Assembly: GCA_030562215.1 (NCBI GenBank) | Contig: JAUPFL010000001.1 | Span: 1,476,501 to 1,540,500 of the forward strand | Source: Peribacillus frigoritolerans | Lineage (GTDB): Bacteria; Bacillota; Bacilli; Bacillales; DSM-1321 | Direction of reading: 5' to 3' | DNA: 64,000 bases | In this document: positions 33,438-42,831 of the stretch, piece after piece | Numbering within the stretch: position 1 is the stretch's first letter | Layout: each line of letters starts with the position of its first letter | The notes under the pieces: generated by a model | What the model was told of the DNA's origin: nothing | What the model saw: the letters and a program-made list of their open reading frames with translations, nothing else | Databases searched by the model: none | Program-made: the position numbers and the translations under genes

Positions 33438-34099
33438 TCATTTTTTAGTTTTCCTTAGAGCTGCAAAAAGCGCTACAATGGAAAGAATTAGTGAGATGAC
33501 AGCAAGGGTGATGATCAGCGTTTGATTGCTACCATCTTCTGTTGTTGCTGTATCCTTTAAATTGTCAGTAGTCGTGGAATCATTAGTGTCACCTTCATCT
33601 TCGTGACCATGGTCCGCAGGTTCTGCATCAGCCTTGGGCGCTACCGTAATTTCCGTTACAGAATGCGGTAGGTCTGAGCCTTCTTCCCCGCTCCATTCAA
33701 CAATTTCACCATCTTCGTAATATTGAAATGCATCCCAGGCAACTTTCGTTTCTTCTTTAGGATTTTGTGCTACGAAGAGAATTGCTGGAACTGTCCAGCA
33801 GCTATCCCTTCATCAGTTGCTGCCCAAGTTACCGTTTTTACATGCCCATCTTTGTCACCTTCTGTCGTTACTTTCCATCCCGGTACAGGCTGATAGCTTT
33901 CAAAAGTAACCCCTTCAGGTACTTTTATAGTCACCTTTGTAGTGGCAGTTTCCTTTTCTACGGGTACTTTAATTGTATAAGTTTCCCACGCTTCAGGTGC
34001 AGATGAACTAGGCTTGACTGTAACGTGAGCATATGCTGAACCGGAAAAAATGAATAATGCAGCAAATGTGAAAATAAGTAGCTTTGAAAAATTTTTCAT
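33438..34099 (-). CDS. ycnI: YcnI, DUF1775 copper-related surface protein (1-base loss)
   Basis: Signal peptide (LLIFTFAALFIFSGSAYA, cut before HVTVKP); the mature N-terminal His-Val-Thr is the copper-binding histidine brace of DUF1775. A His/Asp-rich linker (HGHEDEGD) and a C-terminal membrane anchor (LIITLAVISLILSIVALF) follow after the break. One base is missing at 33780-33781; repaired text is QQFLFVAQNPKEETK. About 220 aa. Lies 21 bp after ycnJ in the same direction, as in the B. subtilis ycnKJI locus. Confidence 0.9.
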
Positions 34100-34120
34100 T
34101 TGTATAAATCCCTCCTGTTA

Positions 34121-35748
34121 TCAATTCCCTATGAAAATTATAAAATCAGCATTGATTGATTCCAGGCTTTCAGTTAATCCGTGAACATGGATATTCCACT
34201 TTCCTGGCATGGTTAATATAGACTTTGATGTAAATGTACCTGTGTTTTTCTCCTTCATCTGCAGCTTTATTTCACCGCGTGGCGTATCCAATGACTGCAT
34301 AGTGATTGTAAGCTGCTCTATTTCAGCAATTGGCTTGCCTTCATTGGATAGATTTACTTGAATCAGGTTATCCCCGACTTCATTGGGAGTCACCATTAAT
34401 GTAATCTCGTTATTTTGTTCAGTCCGTAACGTTTTTCAATGGGACCGGGAGAAGACATGGCAGTTTGGACATTTGTCAATAAAGCTGCAACGAGAAGTAT
34501 GGCGATTCCTAAACCAAACTCCATTCCCACACTATAACCAAGTTTTTCGTTTGCTTTTTCCCACTGAGAAAATGAAAGCCTCCTAAAACGATCATGATTA
34601 ACATGAGACCGATTTTCGCTAGTAACAATTGGCCATATGTTGTGTTAAACATTGAATGGATAGTTGGTACATGCTGTAAACTGCTATATATCCCGCTAAT
34701 GATCAGTATGATTACAAACAGAAATGCCCATTTGGAAAACCTTTGAATGATCGACCAGTAAAATGTTTTCTTGTCTTCTTGGACTGCCTGCCGATCTGCA
34801 AGCCCAGGCAAAATTACCAATAAGGCCATAAGGCCGCCGAGCCACAAAGCCATGGACAATAAATGAAGGAAATCCATCAAAACGGCCAGAACCTGATTAG
34901 GAACGGTTGCTGTATGTCCAGTGAGAGCCTTACAAATCATCAAGCTGGCAATTATGATGAAAGAAATGATAGGCAGTGATTTATTCAAGGAGTTCTCGAG
35001 CATGAAATAAATTACTAAAAATAGAAGGAGCAATATTAGAATTTCTATGATCCAGACCGTTCCAAAGTTTGTAGCATTCAATACTTCCTTTATATAACTT
35101 ACTTTAAATGCATCGGTCCAACCTACGCCAGCATCGATCGTAACTTTTAAAGGCAGACTGCAGAAGATGGAAAATGCTAAACCTGCATATGAAAGCCAAA
35201 GGTATAGACGGGTTCTTCCGCTGGCTTCAAAAAGACGAGAATCCTTCATTAACGATAATCTGAAAAAAGGATTCCGGTAAGGGCAGCGAAGCATATGTAT
35301 TGAAGACTTTGCAGTATAACGTTGATGGAATTCGGAAAACTTGCATTCACCTCGGAATTTTTTGATCGGATAGGCCCGCCGAATCTCCGAATTGAAAGGG
35401 AATTGTTCCTTCAATGGGATGGCCATCACTCGAAACCACTCTCCATTTAATATAGTAAATCCCTTCATCGATAGCGCCCTTCCACTTAGCTTCCAGTACT
35501 TTTTCACTTTGTTGCGAGATTGTACTGTCTTGAGTGTGGATTTTGTCTCCATCTTGGCTGAATACCTCAAGCGAATGAAAAGCTGGTTGAATATTCTCGC
35601 TGAATTGAATGCTGATCTTTTCAGGAAGAGTATCCATCGCTTCATTCGGGCTAGGATTAGAGCTGATTACTGTAGCATGACCGGAAGCCATTGCCGGGTA
35701 TAAAAGCAAACTGAATAGGCTGACTACCAGCCATAAATATTTTTTCAT
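34121..35748 (-). CDS. ycnJ: YcnJ-type CopC-CopD copper protein (four 1-base losses)
   Basis: Fused copper-uptake protein. Signal peptide, then CopC domain (HATVISSNPSPNEAMDTLP with the N-terminal histidine; IKWRVVSSDGHPIEGTI), CopD membrane domain with about eight helices (MALWLGGLMALLVILPGL, QLLLAKIGLMLIMIVLGGFH), and a C-terminal YtkA-like domain (MPGKWNIHVHGLTESLESI). Missing bases at 34432-34436, 34538-34539, 35263-35268 and 35358-35363; with all four restored the frame is continuous, about 544 aa. No YcnK-type regulator is adjacent. Confidence 0.88.
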
Positions 35749-36056
35749 CTTGGTGTGCCATCATCCTTTCATCAGATTATGTAAGCCCATTATAAAAGGA
35801 AAATGTGAAAAAACAGTGAAAATAATTTAGTTATCTAAAGGCAGTTTAAGAGGTTCGCTAGAAAAGCGGGAATAATAGGTTTAGATTTGCCTTCCGCTCC
35901 AGTATAGCCATAAATAAGGGGTAGGGATTCCACTTTGCACAAAGTTGTTGACCAAATAGGCATCCTCCTGTTGGTATAAACTCCATTAAGAAATAATTAA
36001 GGTTCCTTTATTAATCTGTTCCTATCATGTTTAAGAAAATATAGGGGGGATAGGTT
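35749..36056. other. Intergenic gap, divergent ycnJ and cadherin-like gene
   Basis: About 300 bp, AT-rich, no ORF with coding character. A TTGACC at about 35947 lies too far from the nearest TATAAA for a confident promoter. Nothing else recognised. Confidence 0.5.
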
Positions 36057-37501
36057 TTGATAAAGATGGGATTAAAAGAAAAAGTGTGAAGGTCATTTTG
36101 GTTGGTTCCCTTGTGGGGATGGGAACATCCACTTATATGTCAGCGGCAGAAGCTGCGGAAGGCACTTCTATCATTCTGGAAGAGGCACAAACGGTGAATA
36201 GTCTTTCAAAGTTAGAAATAGAGGGTATAGCACTGGATCAAAAATTTTCAGATGATGTACACAACTATAGTTCAGCAGTGGGGAATGATGTGGAAAAGAT
36301 CACCTTGCTTGCAGCGAGCCCTAACGAGAATGCAGTCATTTACGTGAATGGTGTTAAAATGACAGATGGTAAAGTGAAGGATTTAACTCTTCAAACTGGG
36401 ATGAATACGTTCGAAATCACCGTCAGCGATGGGGAAAATGAAACCGTTGCCTATACTCTCAAGGTCAAAAAAAAAAGTGATGATAACCATTTAACATCGA
36501 TTGGATTATCAAAAGGCTCATTAACATTCGATTCTAAAGTGACAGCTTATCATGCTTCAGTTGAAAATGAAGTCCATTCCGTTAAGGTAACTCCGACATT
36601 GAGTGACAGTAAGGCAATTGTAAAGGTGAATGGAAAGGATGCAACCAGTGCAGGTGTGAAGGTTGCCCTTCCAGTCGGTAAGACAACGGTGAATATAATC
36701 GTTACAGCAGAAAATGGAGATGAAAAAATATATACACTCACGATTACACGGGTCGCAGCAAAGGAAACTGAATCGAAAGCTGTTCCTAAAGAGGGTGAAG
36801 TTCAAAAGGAGCCCTCAACAGGAACGAGTAAAGCCCAACCTTCCTCAGATAAGGGGAATAAATCATCTTTAGCATCAGCAGGATCCTCCAATAATCAAAA
36901 ATCAGGCGGTGGTGTCAGCCAGGCACCGAAAGCACAGCAAATTGAAAGTATTTCAACACAAAAAGTGAAAACGGATTCTGTTGAGAAAGTTACGTCAGCA
37001 GATTCTTTAGGCGAGGAAGGCAATGATGCACCAGTGTTGAACAGTCTGACGTTATCATCCGGAGTATGGAACAAATCTTTTGAATCTAATGAGCATACCT
37101 ATCATATCGAGGTCGATAATGATATTTCTTCAGTCAAAATGAATGCAGCGACAAATGCGAGCGGAGCAACGATTGAATATGACGGTAAGAGCAGTGAAAA
37201 AGTGAAAATCAAGGATAAAGCGAAAACGGCTATTTCCGTTACCGTTTCAAAGGATGGGGAGCGTCGTACTTACGTCCTTGTTTTCGAAAAGGATATGGAT
37301 GTTGAAATGGATGTGGAAGAAACCGTGGATGATGTCAAAACAAAAGAAGTGGAAGTTGAGGCAAAGCAAACGAGTACAGCTGGCAAGGCGGATAGCGAAA
37401 CATCCAATGATACAGGTGGCCAGGTTAATGGGAAACAACAGGTTGAGACCGTGTCATTCTTTAGGAATATAAAGGATTTCTTCACCTCCCTGTTTAAATA
37501 G
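36057..37501 (+). CDS. Secreted protein with three cadherin-like beta-sandwich domains
   Basis: About 481 aa. Signal peptide (KVILVGSLVGMGTSTYMSAAEAAE), then three copies of the cadherin-like (Pfam 12733 type) fold: about residues 52-135, 140-225 and 325-405, each with an L-x-S-L-x-L opening and a Y-x-(V/I)-x-V-x-N core and ending YTL or YVL. An S/K/Q-rich linker separates copies two and three. The start lies before a break: with one more A at 36079-36083 the frame joins TTG 36057 or ATG 36066 behind GGGGGG. Likely cell-surface adhesion or cell-wall role; no LPXTG motif. Confidence 0.75.
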
Positions 37502-37525
37502 GATGGTTTTGAATCCTGCAAAAAA

Positions 37526-37548
37526 AGGACAAGGTTTAGGCTTGTCCT
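37526..37548 (-). terminator. Terminator of the PAS kinase gene
   Basis: 8-bp stem (AGGACAAG with CTTGTCCT), 7-nt loop, T7 on the minus strand; also serves the plus-strand gene ending at 37501. Confidence 0.8.
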
Positions 37549-37560
37549 CGAAATTCATAT

Positions 37561-39186
37561 TTAGATGGGCAAAATGATTTGGACCTCGGTTCCTTGGTTT
37601 AGTTCACTGTTAAAGCGGACCTTTCCCCGATGCGCCTCAATGATTCGGCAACTGACTGTCAATCCTAATCCGGTTCCTTTTTCTTTTGAAGAATAGAAAG
37701 GCTCTCCAAGATGCTTTAAGCGGTTTTTTTCTATTCCGCTTCCATTATCTTTGATGGTGATGGAAAGGTTATTGTTCATACGTTCGAAATCAATCCAAAT
37801 GTGATCGGCGGATGCCTCCATGGAATTCTTGAGCATATTTATGAAAACTTGTTTTAATTGGTTTCCCTCACATAATAGAAGCGGTATTTCATTTTTGACA
37901 GATATTGATATTTGGGTGGGGTACGAGTCCGCCTCAGGTTTTAACAAGGTTTTGACATCATTCATCAGGTCGATGATTTGATGTTTGCTGAATGGAAGTT
38001 CCTGTGGTTTTGCCAGAACGAGTAACTCGCTTACAATAAGATTGATCCGGTCCAATTCACTTAACATGATCGTATAGTATTGTTCATAGGGATGGTCGCT
38101 CTTTTTAAGCAGCTGGACGAAACCCTTTAAAGAAGTCAGCGGATTTCGTACTTCGTGGGCTACACTTGCGGCAAGTTCGCCGACTATCGATAATTTTTCG
38201 GTTCTTCTTAAGCGTGCTTCGGTTTCTCGAATTTGAGTGACTTCTTTAGCATAAGTAATGATACCGACTAAATCCTCGCCAACCATCATCGGGACAAACG
38301 TACAAGAAAGTAAGATGGACTTCCCATACTTCGTCAGGAATTCTATATCCTTCCCTTTTTTGATCCCCTTTTGGTTTTCCATGACATATTGGCATGATGT
38401 ACGGATCAATTCCGCGTCTTCTGCTGAAAAGTTCAAATTAATGAATGAGGCGCCATGTATTTCTTCCTGTTGAAAGCCTGTTACCGTTTCAAACCTTGGA
38501 TTCACGGTCGTGATCATTCCATTTAAATCAAGCATCAGCATCGGATAAGGGTTGTGTTCAAACAATGATTTATAGCGTTGTTCGCTATCGAATAATTGAT
38601 TCTCCGCGACAACTCTTTCAGATATATCCCTGCCAATGACGACTAAGCCTTTACGTGAACCATCTTCATTGAACAGGGGAACTTTAATTGTATCAAAGGT
38701 CTTGTGATTGCCATCGGGAAGAGGGATGATTTCCTCACACCTTGTAATTTCCCCCTTTACCCACGTTTCTTCATCGGAATCTTCACAGTAGATCAAAGAC
38801 TCTTTATAAAATTCGGAGTATTCTGCGAGCTCACTGTCTCTTTTTCCCTTATAATCTACATGCTCCAATTGAAATAATTGCAGCCCGAAGGTATTGGATT
38901 CAAGCCATCGGCCATCCCCATCCTTGAAGTTAACGAAATCCACCATTGAATTGATGAGTGTGCGCCGACGTTGTTCCGCTTCTTTTAATCGTTTGAATTC
39001 TTCCTTTTTAGCTAAATAAAGATATAAGATAAAGCCTATTGATAAAAGGAAAACGATGCCTTCAGCCCTTTGGAGTTGAATGAAGACCTCTTTATTATGG
39101 ATATTTGTAGTTAAAAAATAGTCGAATACGACTAATGTAAGAATCCCGGATAGGATATATATTGCTAAGATGGAGCGTTTGGACAT
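37561..39186 (-). CDS. Membrane PAS sensor histidine kinase, sporulation-kinase type
   Basis: 541 aa, intact. Two membrane helices (about residues 5-25 and 42-62), two PAS domains (about 75-195 and 200-325), HisKA with the phospho-accepting His in SVAHEVRNPLTSLKGFVQLL, and HATPase with N box (NMLKNSMEA), G1 DNGSGIE and G2 GTGLGL. The H box closely resembles that of KinA-E, so entry into the Spo0F phosphorelay is plausible. No response regulator is adjacent, which also fits an orphan sporulation kinase. Confidence 0.9.
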   Translation of the reverse strand: MSKRSILAIYILSGILTLVVFDYFLTTNIHNKEVFIQLQRAEGIVFLLSIGFILYLYLAKKEEFKRLKEAEQRRRTLINSMVDFVNFKDGDGRWLESNTFGLQLFQLEHVDYKGKRDSELAEYSEFYKESLIYCEDSDEETWVKGEITRCEEIIPLPDGNHKTFDTIKVPLFNEDGSRKGLVVIGRDISERVVAENQLFDSEQRYKSLFEHNPYPMLMLDLNGMITTVNPRFETVTGFQQEEIHGASFINLNFSAEDAELIRTSCQYVMENQKGIKKGKDIEFLTKYGKSILLSCTFVPMMVGEDLVGIITYAKEVTQIRETEARLRRTEKLSIVGELAASVAHEVRNPLTSLKGFVQLLKKSDHPYEQYYTIMLSELDRINLIVSELLVLAKPQELPFSKHQIIDLMNDVKTLLKPEADSYPTQISISVKNEIPLLLCEGNQLKQVFINMLKNSMEASADHIWIDFERMNNNLSITIKDNGSGIEKNRLKHLGEPFYSSKEKGTGLGLTVSCRIIEAHRGKVRFNSELNQGTEVQIILPI

Positions 39187-39280
39187 GGAGATTCTCCCTG
39201 ATTTTAAGACATTTCAAAGGTAAAATTACATACACATTTTAACAAACTATCGGTAAAAAATATATGCAGAATCCTAAATA

Positions 39281-39314
39281 AAAAAACAGGGGCCAATGTG
39301 GTCACCTGTTTTTT
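39281..39314 (-). terminator. Terminator of the VTT-domain gene
   Basis: 10-bp stem AAAAAACAGG with CCTGTTTTTT; symmetrical, so active in either direction. Confidence 0.75.
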
Positions 39315-39324
39315 CTGAATAAGG

Positions 39325-39957
39325 TTAGTTTCTTCTTCTTTTTGCACGCTTATAGATAATGAAGAATAGTAAAAAGAGGAGTGCGAGAGCAGCTAGCGTA
39401 TATTGGTTCATTTCAACAGATAGCAGTCCATAGGGAATCAGCGATAGGAAGAAAAAGTATATAAGGTTGCCAAGTGCCGTCGCTAATAAAAAGTCCTTGA
39501 AAGTGATGGTGCTGACTCCAGCTGCCAAGTTAATTAAGCTTGTTGGGATAAGCGGGAAAATCCTGCCTGTAAAAACGTACATGAAGCCATGCTCCACAGC
39601 AACTTTTTGCCATTTTTCGCCAATCCTCTTTAAGAGAAGCTCTTGAAACCAGTTTCTTGCTGCATAAAAAATGAATCCTGAGGCAACAACACTTGTAAAC
39701 CAACTCCATAGATAGCCATATATGAATCCGAATATCGTGACATTGATGGTCAGGAGCAAAATTAAGGGTATGATTGTAAAAGAATTTTGTACAAACATCA
39801 ATACGAATGTCACAATAAATGTAAGCCAAAGGTTTTCCTTCAATATACCAATAACAGAATCCAAATCACTTTTCCAAACCAAAGTGAACAACTCTGCATT
39901 AGAGTAAATAAATACTGCGATTATCAGTAGACCAATTATGGTCAGGACTTTTTTCAA
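39325..39957 (-). CDS. TVP38/TMEM64 (VTT-domain) membrane protein
   Basis: About 210 aa, five or more helices, VTT domain of the DedA-like superfamily: LLLTINVTIFGFIYGYLWSW, then GRIFPLIPTSLINLAAGVSTITFKDFLLATALG, the conserved re-entrant signature. These proteins are linked to phospholipid or undecaprenyl-phosphate flipping. The frame is open to ATG 39975, but GGTGGTGG sits between it and a TTG at 39957 followed by KKVLTIIG, so TTG 39957 is the better start. Intact. Confidence 0.85.
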   Translation of the reverse strand: MKKVLTIIGLLIIAVFIYSNAELFTLVWKSDLDSVIGILKENLWLTFIVTFVLMFVQNSFTIIPLILLLTINVTIFGFIYGYLWSWFTSVVASGFIFYAARNWFQELLLKRIGEKWQKVAVEHGFMYVFTGRIFPLIPTSLINLAAGVSTITFKDFLLATALGNLIYFFFLSLIPYGLLSVEMNQYTLAALALLFLLFFIIYKRAKRRRN

Positions 39958-40011
39958 TGGGCCACCACCATTCATACTAATAGTTTATCATTTTCGAGTT
40001 CATTGGTGAAA

Positions 40012-40045
40012 AAAAGAGCCGCCGCATCATGCAGACAGCTCTTTT
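40012..40045 (-). terminator. Terminator of queT
   Basis: AAAAGAGC/GCTCTTTT stem with a larger inner loop and T7 on the minus strand. Confidence 0.65.
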
Positions 40046-40078
40046 CCATTATAGTGGGTTAACGACGCGAAGATTCCT

Positions 40079-40564
40079 TTAAAGCCACTTTTCAAACTGA
40101 ATTCTTTTGTTCATTGCATAAATGATTGGCGCGCCAATCAGGAGGACAACGAACTCACCGACAGCCGTAGTCATCCAGCTTAGCCAGAATGGCAAGCCAA
40201 AGGCAAGGTTCAGTTCAATTGCAATTAAAAACATTGTGAACGTGAAAAAGATAATCGTGGCGATCATCCGTCCTTGAATGCTTTTAATGAAACGCGAAAC
40301 GAAGATGACAAGCAATAAGGCGAGCAGGGATTGCCCCACCCCAAAAATCAAATCATATGGCACCATCGGTGAAAAGAGCAGATTCGAAATGAAGACCCCG
40401 CCAACGATACCGTAGATATACTTTTTATTGAATACAATCAGATGATTCAACATTTCCGGGACACGAAATTGGAACATCTCAAAAGCTATTGGTTTAAACA
40501 CCAATGAGACCGCCACATACAGGGCAGCCAATAACCCGTTTATCACGAGTGTACGAACATTCAT
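40079..40564 (-). CDS. queT: QueT-family queuosine precursor transporter
   Basis: 161 aa ECF-type substrate-binding membrane subunit with about five helices, proposed to import preQ1 or queuine. Family text: ALYVAVSLVFKPIAFEMFQFRVPEMLNHL, the FQFR-E motif of the QueT group, and GLPFWLSWMTTAVGEFVVL. It sits directly behind a preQ1-I riboswitch (40576-40610), which confirms the pathway assignment. It needs the shared EcfAA'T module encoded elsewhere. Intact. Confidence 0.92.
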   Translation of the reverse strand: MNVRTLVINGLLAALYVAVSLVFKPIAFEMFQFRVPEMLNHLIVFNKKYIYGIVGGVFISNLLFSPMVPYDLIFGVGQSLLALLLVIFVSRFIKSIQGRMIATIIFFTFTMFLIAIELNLAFGLPFWLSWMTTAVGEFVVLLIGAPIIYAMNKRIQFEKWL

Positions 40565-40575
40565 TTTACTCTCTC

Positions 40576-40610
40576 CCTAGTTTTTTATCGTGGGATGGTT
40601 ACGAACCACG
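40576..40610 (-). promoter_or_regulatory. PreQ1-I riboswitch
   Basis: On the minus strand: P1 strand CGTGG, TTCGTAACCATC loop, P1' CCACG, then the A-rich tail ATAAAAAACTAGG. This is the class I preQ1 aptamer layout. The tail runs into GGGAGAG, the ribosome site of queT, so preQ1 binding should hide it and act on translation. Confidence 0.9.
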
Positions 40611-40784
40611 TGCAGGCGTTTACCCGATGATTAATAGTATCCCATGTAAGCTTGTTTCGTCAATTTGTAAAGAATGGTTTTAAATTATAAGTTTCCAAGC
40701 GGAAGAAGTCGCACAATAGGATTTTGATTTATTGCAATGAAGGATGATATTATTTCAATATGTACTTTAAAGGAGTGAATATTA

Positions 40785-41306
40785 TTGTCGATCGAGAGTG
40801 TCAAAAGCCATTTTAAGCAATGGAATCGGGAAGGCGACGTAAAGGAGTTCGAAACATCGAGTGCTACGGTGATTGAGGCAGCGGAAACCATCGGTGTAAT
40901 CCCAGCGCGGATTGCCAAGACTCTTTCCTTTAAAGGGGAAGGTGAACATGCAATTTTGGTTGTTGCCGCTGGGGACGCGAAAGTGGATAATAAGAAATTT
41001 CGTCAGGCGTTCGGTTTCAAGGCACGAATGCTTTCACCTGAAGAAGTGCTTGCACAGACCGGCCATGCAATCGGAGGAGTTTGCCCGTTTGGGCTGGCAA
41101 ACGATTTAGCTGTTTTTCTTGATGTATCGATGAAGCGCTTTGAGTCATTGTTCCCGGCATGCGGCAGTACGAACTCTGCAATAGAACTTACACTCGCCGA
41201 ATTATTTGAATATTCAGGTGCGAAGGAATGGGTCGATGTTTGTAAGGGTTGGGAAGAAAAGGCGAATGAGGAAACGGCGGTAGGCAATGCAGCTGATGTC
41301 ATCTGA
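40785..41306 (+). CDS. ywhH: YbaK/prolyl-tRNA deacylase family protein YwhH
   Basis: 173 aa trans-editing protein of the INS/YbaK superfamily, expected to hydrolyse mischarged Cys- or Ala-tRNA(Pro). Markers: ARIAKTLSFKG (the substrate-contacting Lys), VAAGDAKVDNKKFRQAFG and TGHAIGGVCPFGL, the conserved GxxxGxxxPFG loop. TTG start at 40785 after AGGAG. Intact. A 20-bp hairpin follows. Confidence 0.9.
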   Translation: MSIESVKSHFKQWNREGDVKEFETSSATVIEAAETIGVIPARIAKTLSFKGEGEHAILVVAAGDAKVDNKKFRQAFGFKARMLSPEEVLAQTGHAIGGVCPFGLANDLAVFLDVSMKRFESLFPACGSTNSAIELTLAELFEYSGAKEWVDVCKGWEEKANEETAVGNAADVI

Positions 41307-41340
41307 TCAATAGTTCCATAAAGATTCACTGAATGGAATG

Positions 41341-41366
41341 GAGTCCACTAGTGTGGACTCTATTTT
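41341..41366 (+). terminator. Hairpin after ywhH
   Basis: 8-bp perfect stem GAGTCCAC/GTGGACTC, loop TAGT, followed by TATTTTA. Confidence 0.65.
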
Positions 41367-41418
41367 AGTGGAGATCGCATGCATCGTGAAGAAAGTGTTC
41401 CTGAGCGGAGGTTTAAAG

Positions 41419-42230
41419 ATGTTAAATGGAAGCCAAAGAAAAAGCAATAGCAGCTATCTCAGTCTTAAAACTCTTTATGAAGAAAATATAACGGTTAAGA
41501 GCATTGCCCAGGAGCTTGAGTTTTGCCATAAAAACGATTTGGCGCTGGATATCCAGAAAGCAATGGAAAAAAGAATTTTGATATATTGGCAGTGCAAGAT
41601 CAGGGGGAAATCATCGGGTATATCGAGAGGGAAGAACTAGGTGAAGGGATCATTTCTGAATATTTAAGAAACTTTTCACCAAGGGAAATGGTTTCGGATT
41701 CAACCCCTTTGATCCAGCTTCTCCATATCTTCAAGAATAAAACAAGGGTGTTCGTATTAGAGAATAATTCAATTAAAAAGTTGATTACTCATGCCGACCT
41801 TCAAAAGCCTCCGATCAGGATGCTGATATTCGGATATATTACCTTATTGGAAATGAGGATGAGCGATATCATCCTGGATAGATTCGGTGATGGCAGCTGG
41901 TATCCAATGATCAGTGAAGACCGTTTAGAAAAGGCAACCGAATTATATAGAAGGAGAATTGATAAAAATGAGGATATCAATATAATAGAGTGCCTGCAAA
42001 TCAGTGATAAATTCGATATTATACATAAAGATAAAGAATTGAGGCACTTCTTCCAAATCCCTTCGAAAAGTAAAGGGAAGAAGGATGCGAATGCCATCCG
42101 GAAATTACGGGATAAGATTTCCCATGCTAATGAACTGGGTCTGGACATGTCATGGATGGAAATCATCGAGGTTGTCGAGTCCTGCGGCCGACTGCTCGAA
42201 ATCTCTGAATCCTATCACTATGAAAAATAA
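41419..42230 (+). CDS. CBS-pair protein with possible HEPN-like tail (1-base loss)
   Basis: About 270 aa, soluble. Two CBS halves are evident: FDILAVQDQGEIIGYIEREEL (about residues 52-72) and RVFVLENNSIKKLITHADLQKPPIRM (about 110-135). The remaining helical part contains LRDKISHANEL near residue 235, reminiscent of the RxxxxH-type motif of HEPN domains; that reading is tentative. One A is missing at 41567-41572. GGAGG precedes ATG 41419. Probably senses an adenosine ligand and acts on an unknown target. Confidence 0.65.
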
Positions 42231-42277
42231 GATCCGGCTAATCATGCTGGTTCTTTTTTTAGCGCATCCAGACAGAA

Positions 42278-42301
42278 AAAAACTGCCCATATCAGGCAGT
42301 T
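42278..42301 (-). terminator. Terminator of the DUF3892 gene
   Basis: AACTGCC/GGCAGTT stem, 7-nt loop, T-run on the minus strand. Confidence 0.75.
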
Positions 42302-42313
42302 TCCCCGAAAAAC

Positions 42314-42610
42314 TCAAAACTCCGGCAGTTGATCCAGGTTATTTTCCTTTATCCCATCGGGCTCACTCCGCAATATGTCACGTCCATATTTATGAAAGAC
42401 GTCAACGTTGGCCAGGTTGCCCGCCTTTGCTTCCGCAAGGGCTGTCGGGTAGTCGAGTTCGCGGCCGGAGTTCGTCTTGATGGCGATAATATTGTCCTCT
42501 TCATTTTTCCTTACGGCGATGATTTCTTCTTTTCCTGCTGAATCAAGTTGGTTTGCTTGCGGTGTTCCCTGCTGTTTATATGATTCATAGGCTTCTTCAA
42601 ATTGGTCCAT
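42314..42610 (-). CDS. DUF3892 protein
   Basis: 98 aa. The second half carries the DUF3892 pattern: ITAVRKNEEDNIIAIKTNSGRELDYPTALAEAKAG-like text, with the YP-ALAxAK motif. The N-terminal third is Q/E-rich and helical. AGGAGGTG precedes the ATG. Common in Bacillaceae, role unknown. Intact. Confidence 0.82.
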   Translation of the reverse strand: MDQFEEAYESYKQQGTPQANQLDSAGKEEIIAVRKNEEDNIIAIKTNSGRELDYPTALAEAKAGNLANVDVFHKYGRDILRSEPDGIKENNLDQLPEF

Positions 42611-42669
42611 GTTTTTGACACCTCCTATTTATAGGGTGAACCATTTTTTCTGCAATATACAAACCGGAT

Positions 42670-42700
42670 TTCGTCCAACTTGAGCCGTTAATTCGTCCAA
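42670..42700 (+). promoter_or_regulatory. Paired upstream activator repeats for the sigma-54 promoter
   Basis: TTCGTCCAA occurs twice, at 42670-42678 and 42692-42700, exactly 22 bp apart (two helical turns), 59-89 bp upstream of the -24 box. This is where an NtrC-type activator would be expected to bind. The activator could be the one encoded at 43939-45364. Inference. Confidence 0.5.
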
Positions 42701-42758
42701 ATGGGCCGATTTTTCGGCACTTTTATTAGTGAATGCTGTCGTCTTGGCCTTTTTGCAG

Positions 42759-42775
42759 TGGCATGGCACTTGCAT
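42759..42775 (+). promoter_or_regulatory. Sigma-54 (SigL) promoter of the zinc alcohol dehydrogenase
   Basis: TGGCAT-N5-TTGCAT at 42759-42764 and 42770-42775, matching the -24/-12 consensus TGGCAY-N5-TTGCW with the invariant GG and GC at the right spacing. It lies 56 bp before the start codon at 42832 on the same strand. Confidence 0.85.
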
Positions 42776-42831
42776 CTTGTATAAGAGTAGCAAGAATTAA
42801 TATCCACTAGATTAAGGGAGGAATATGAATC

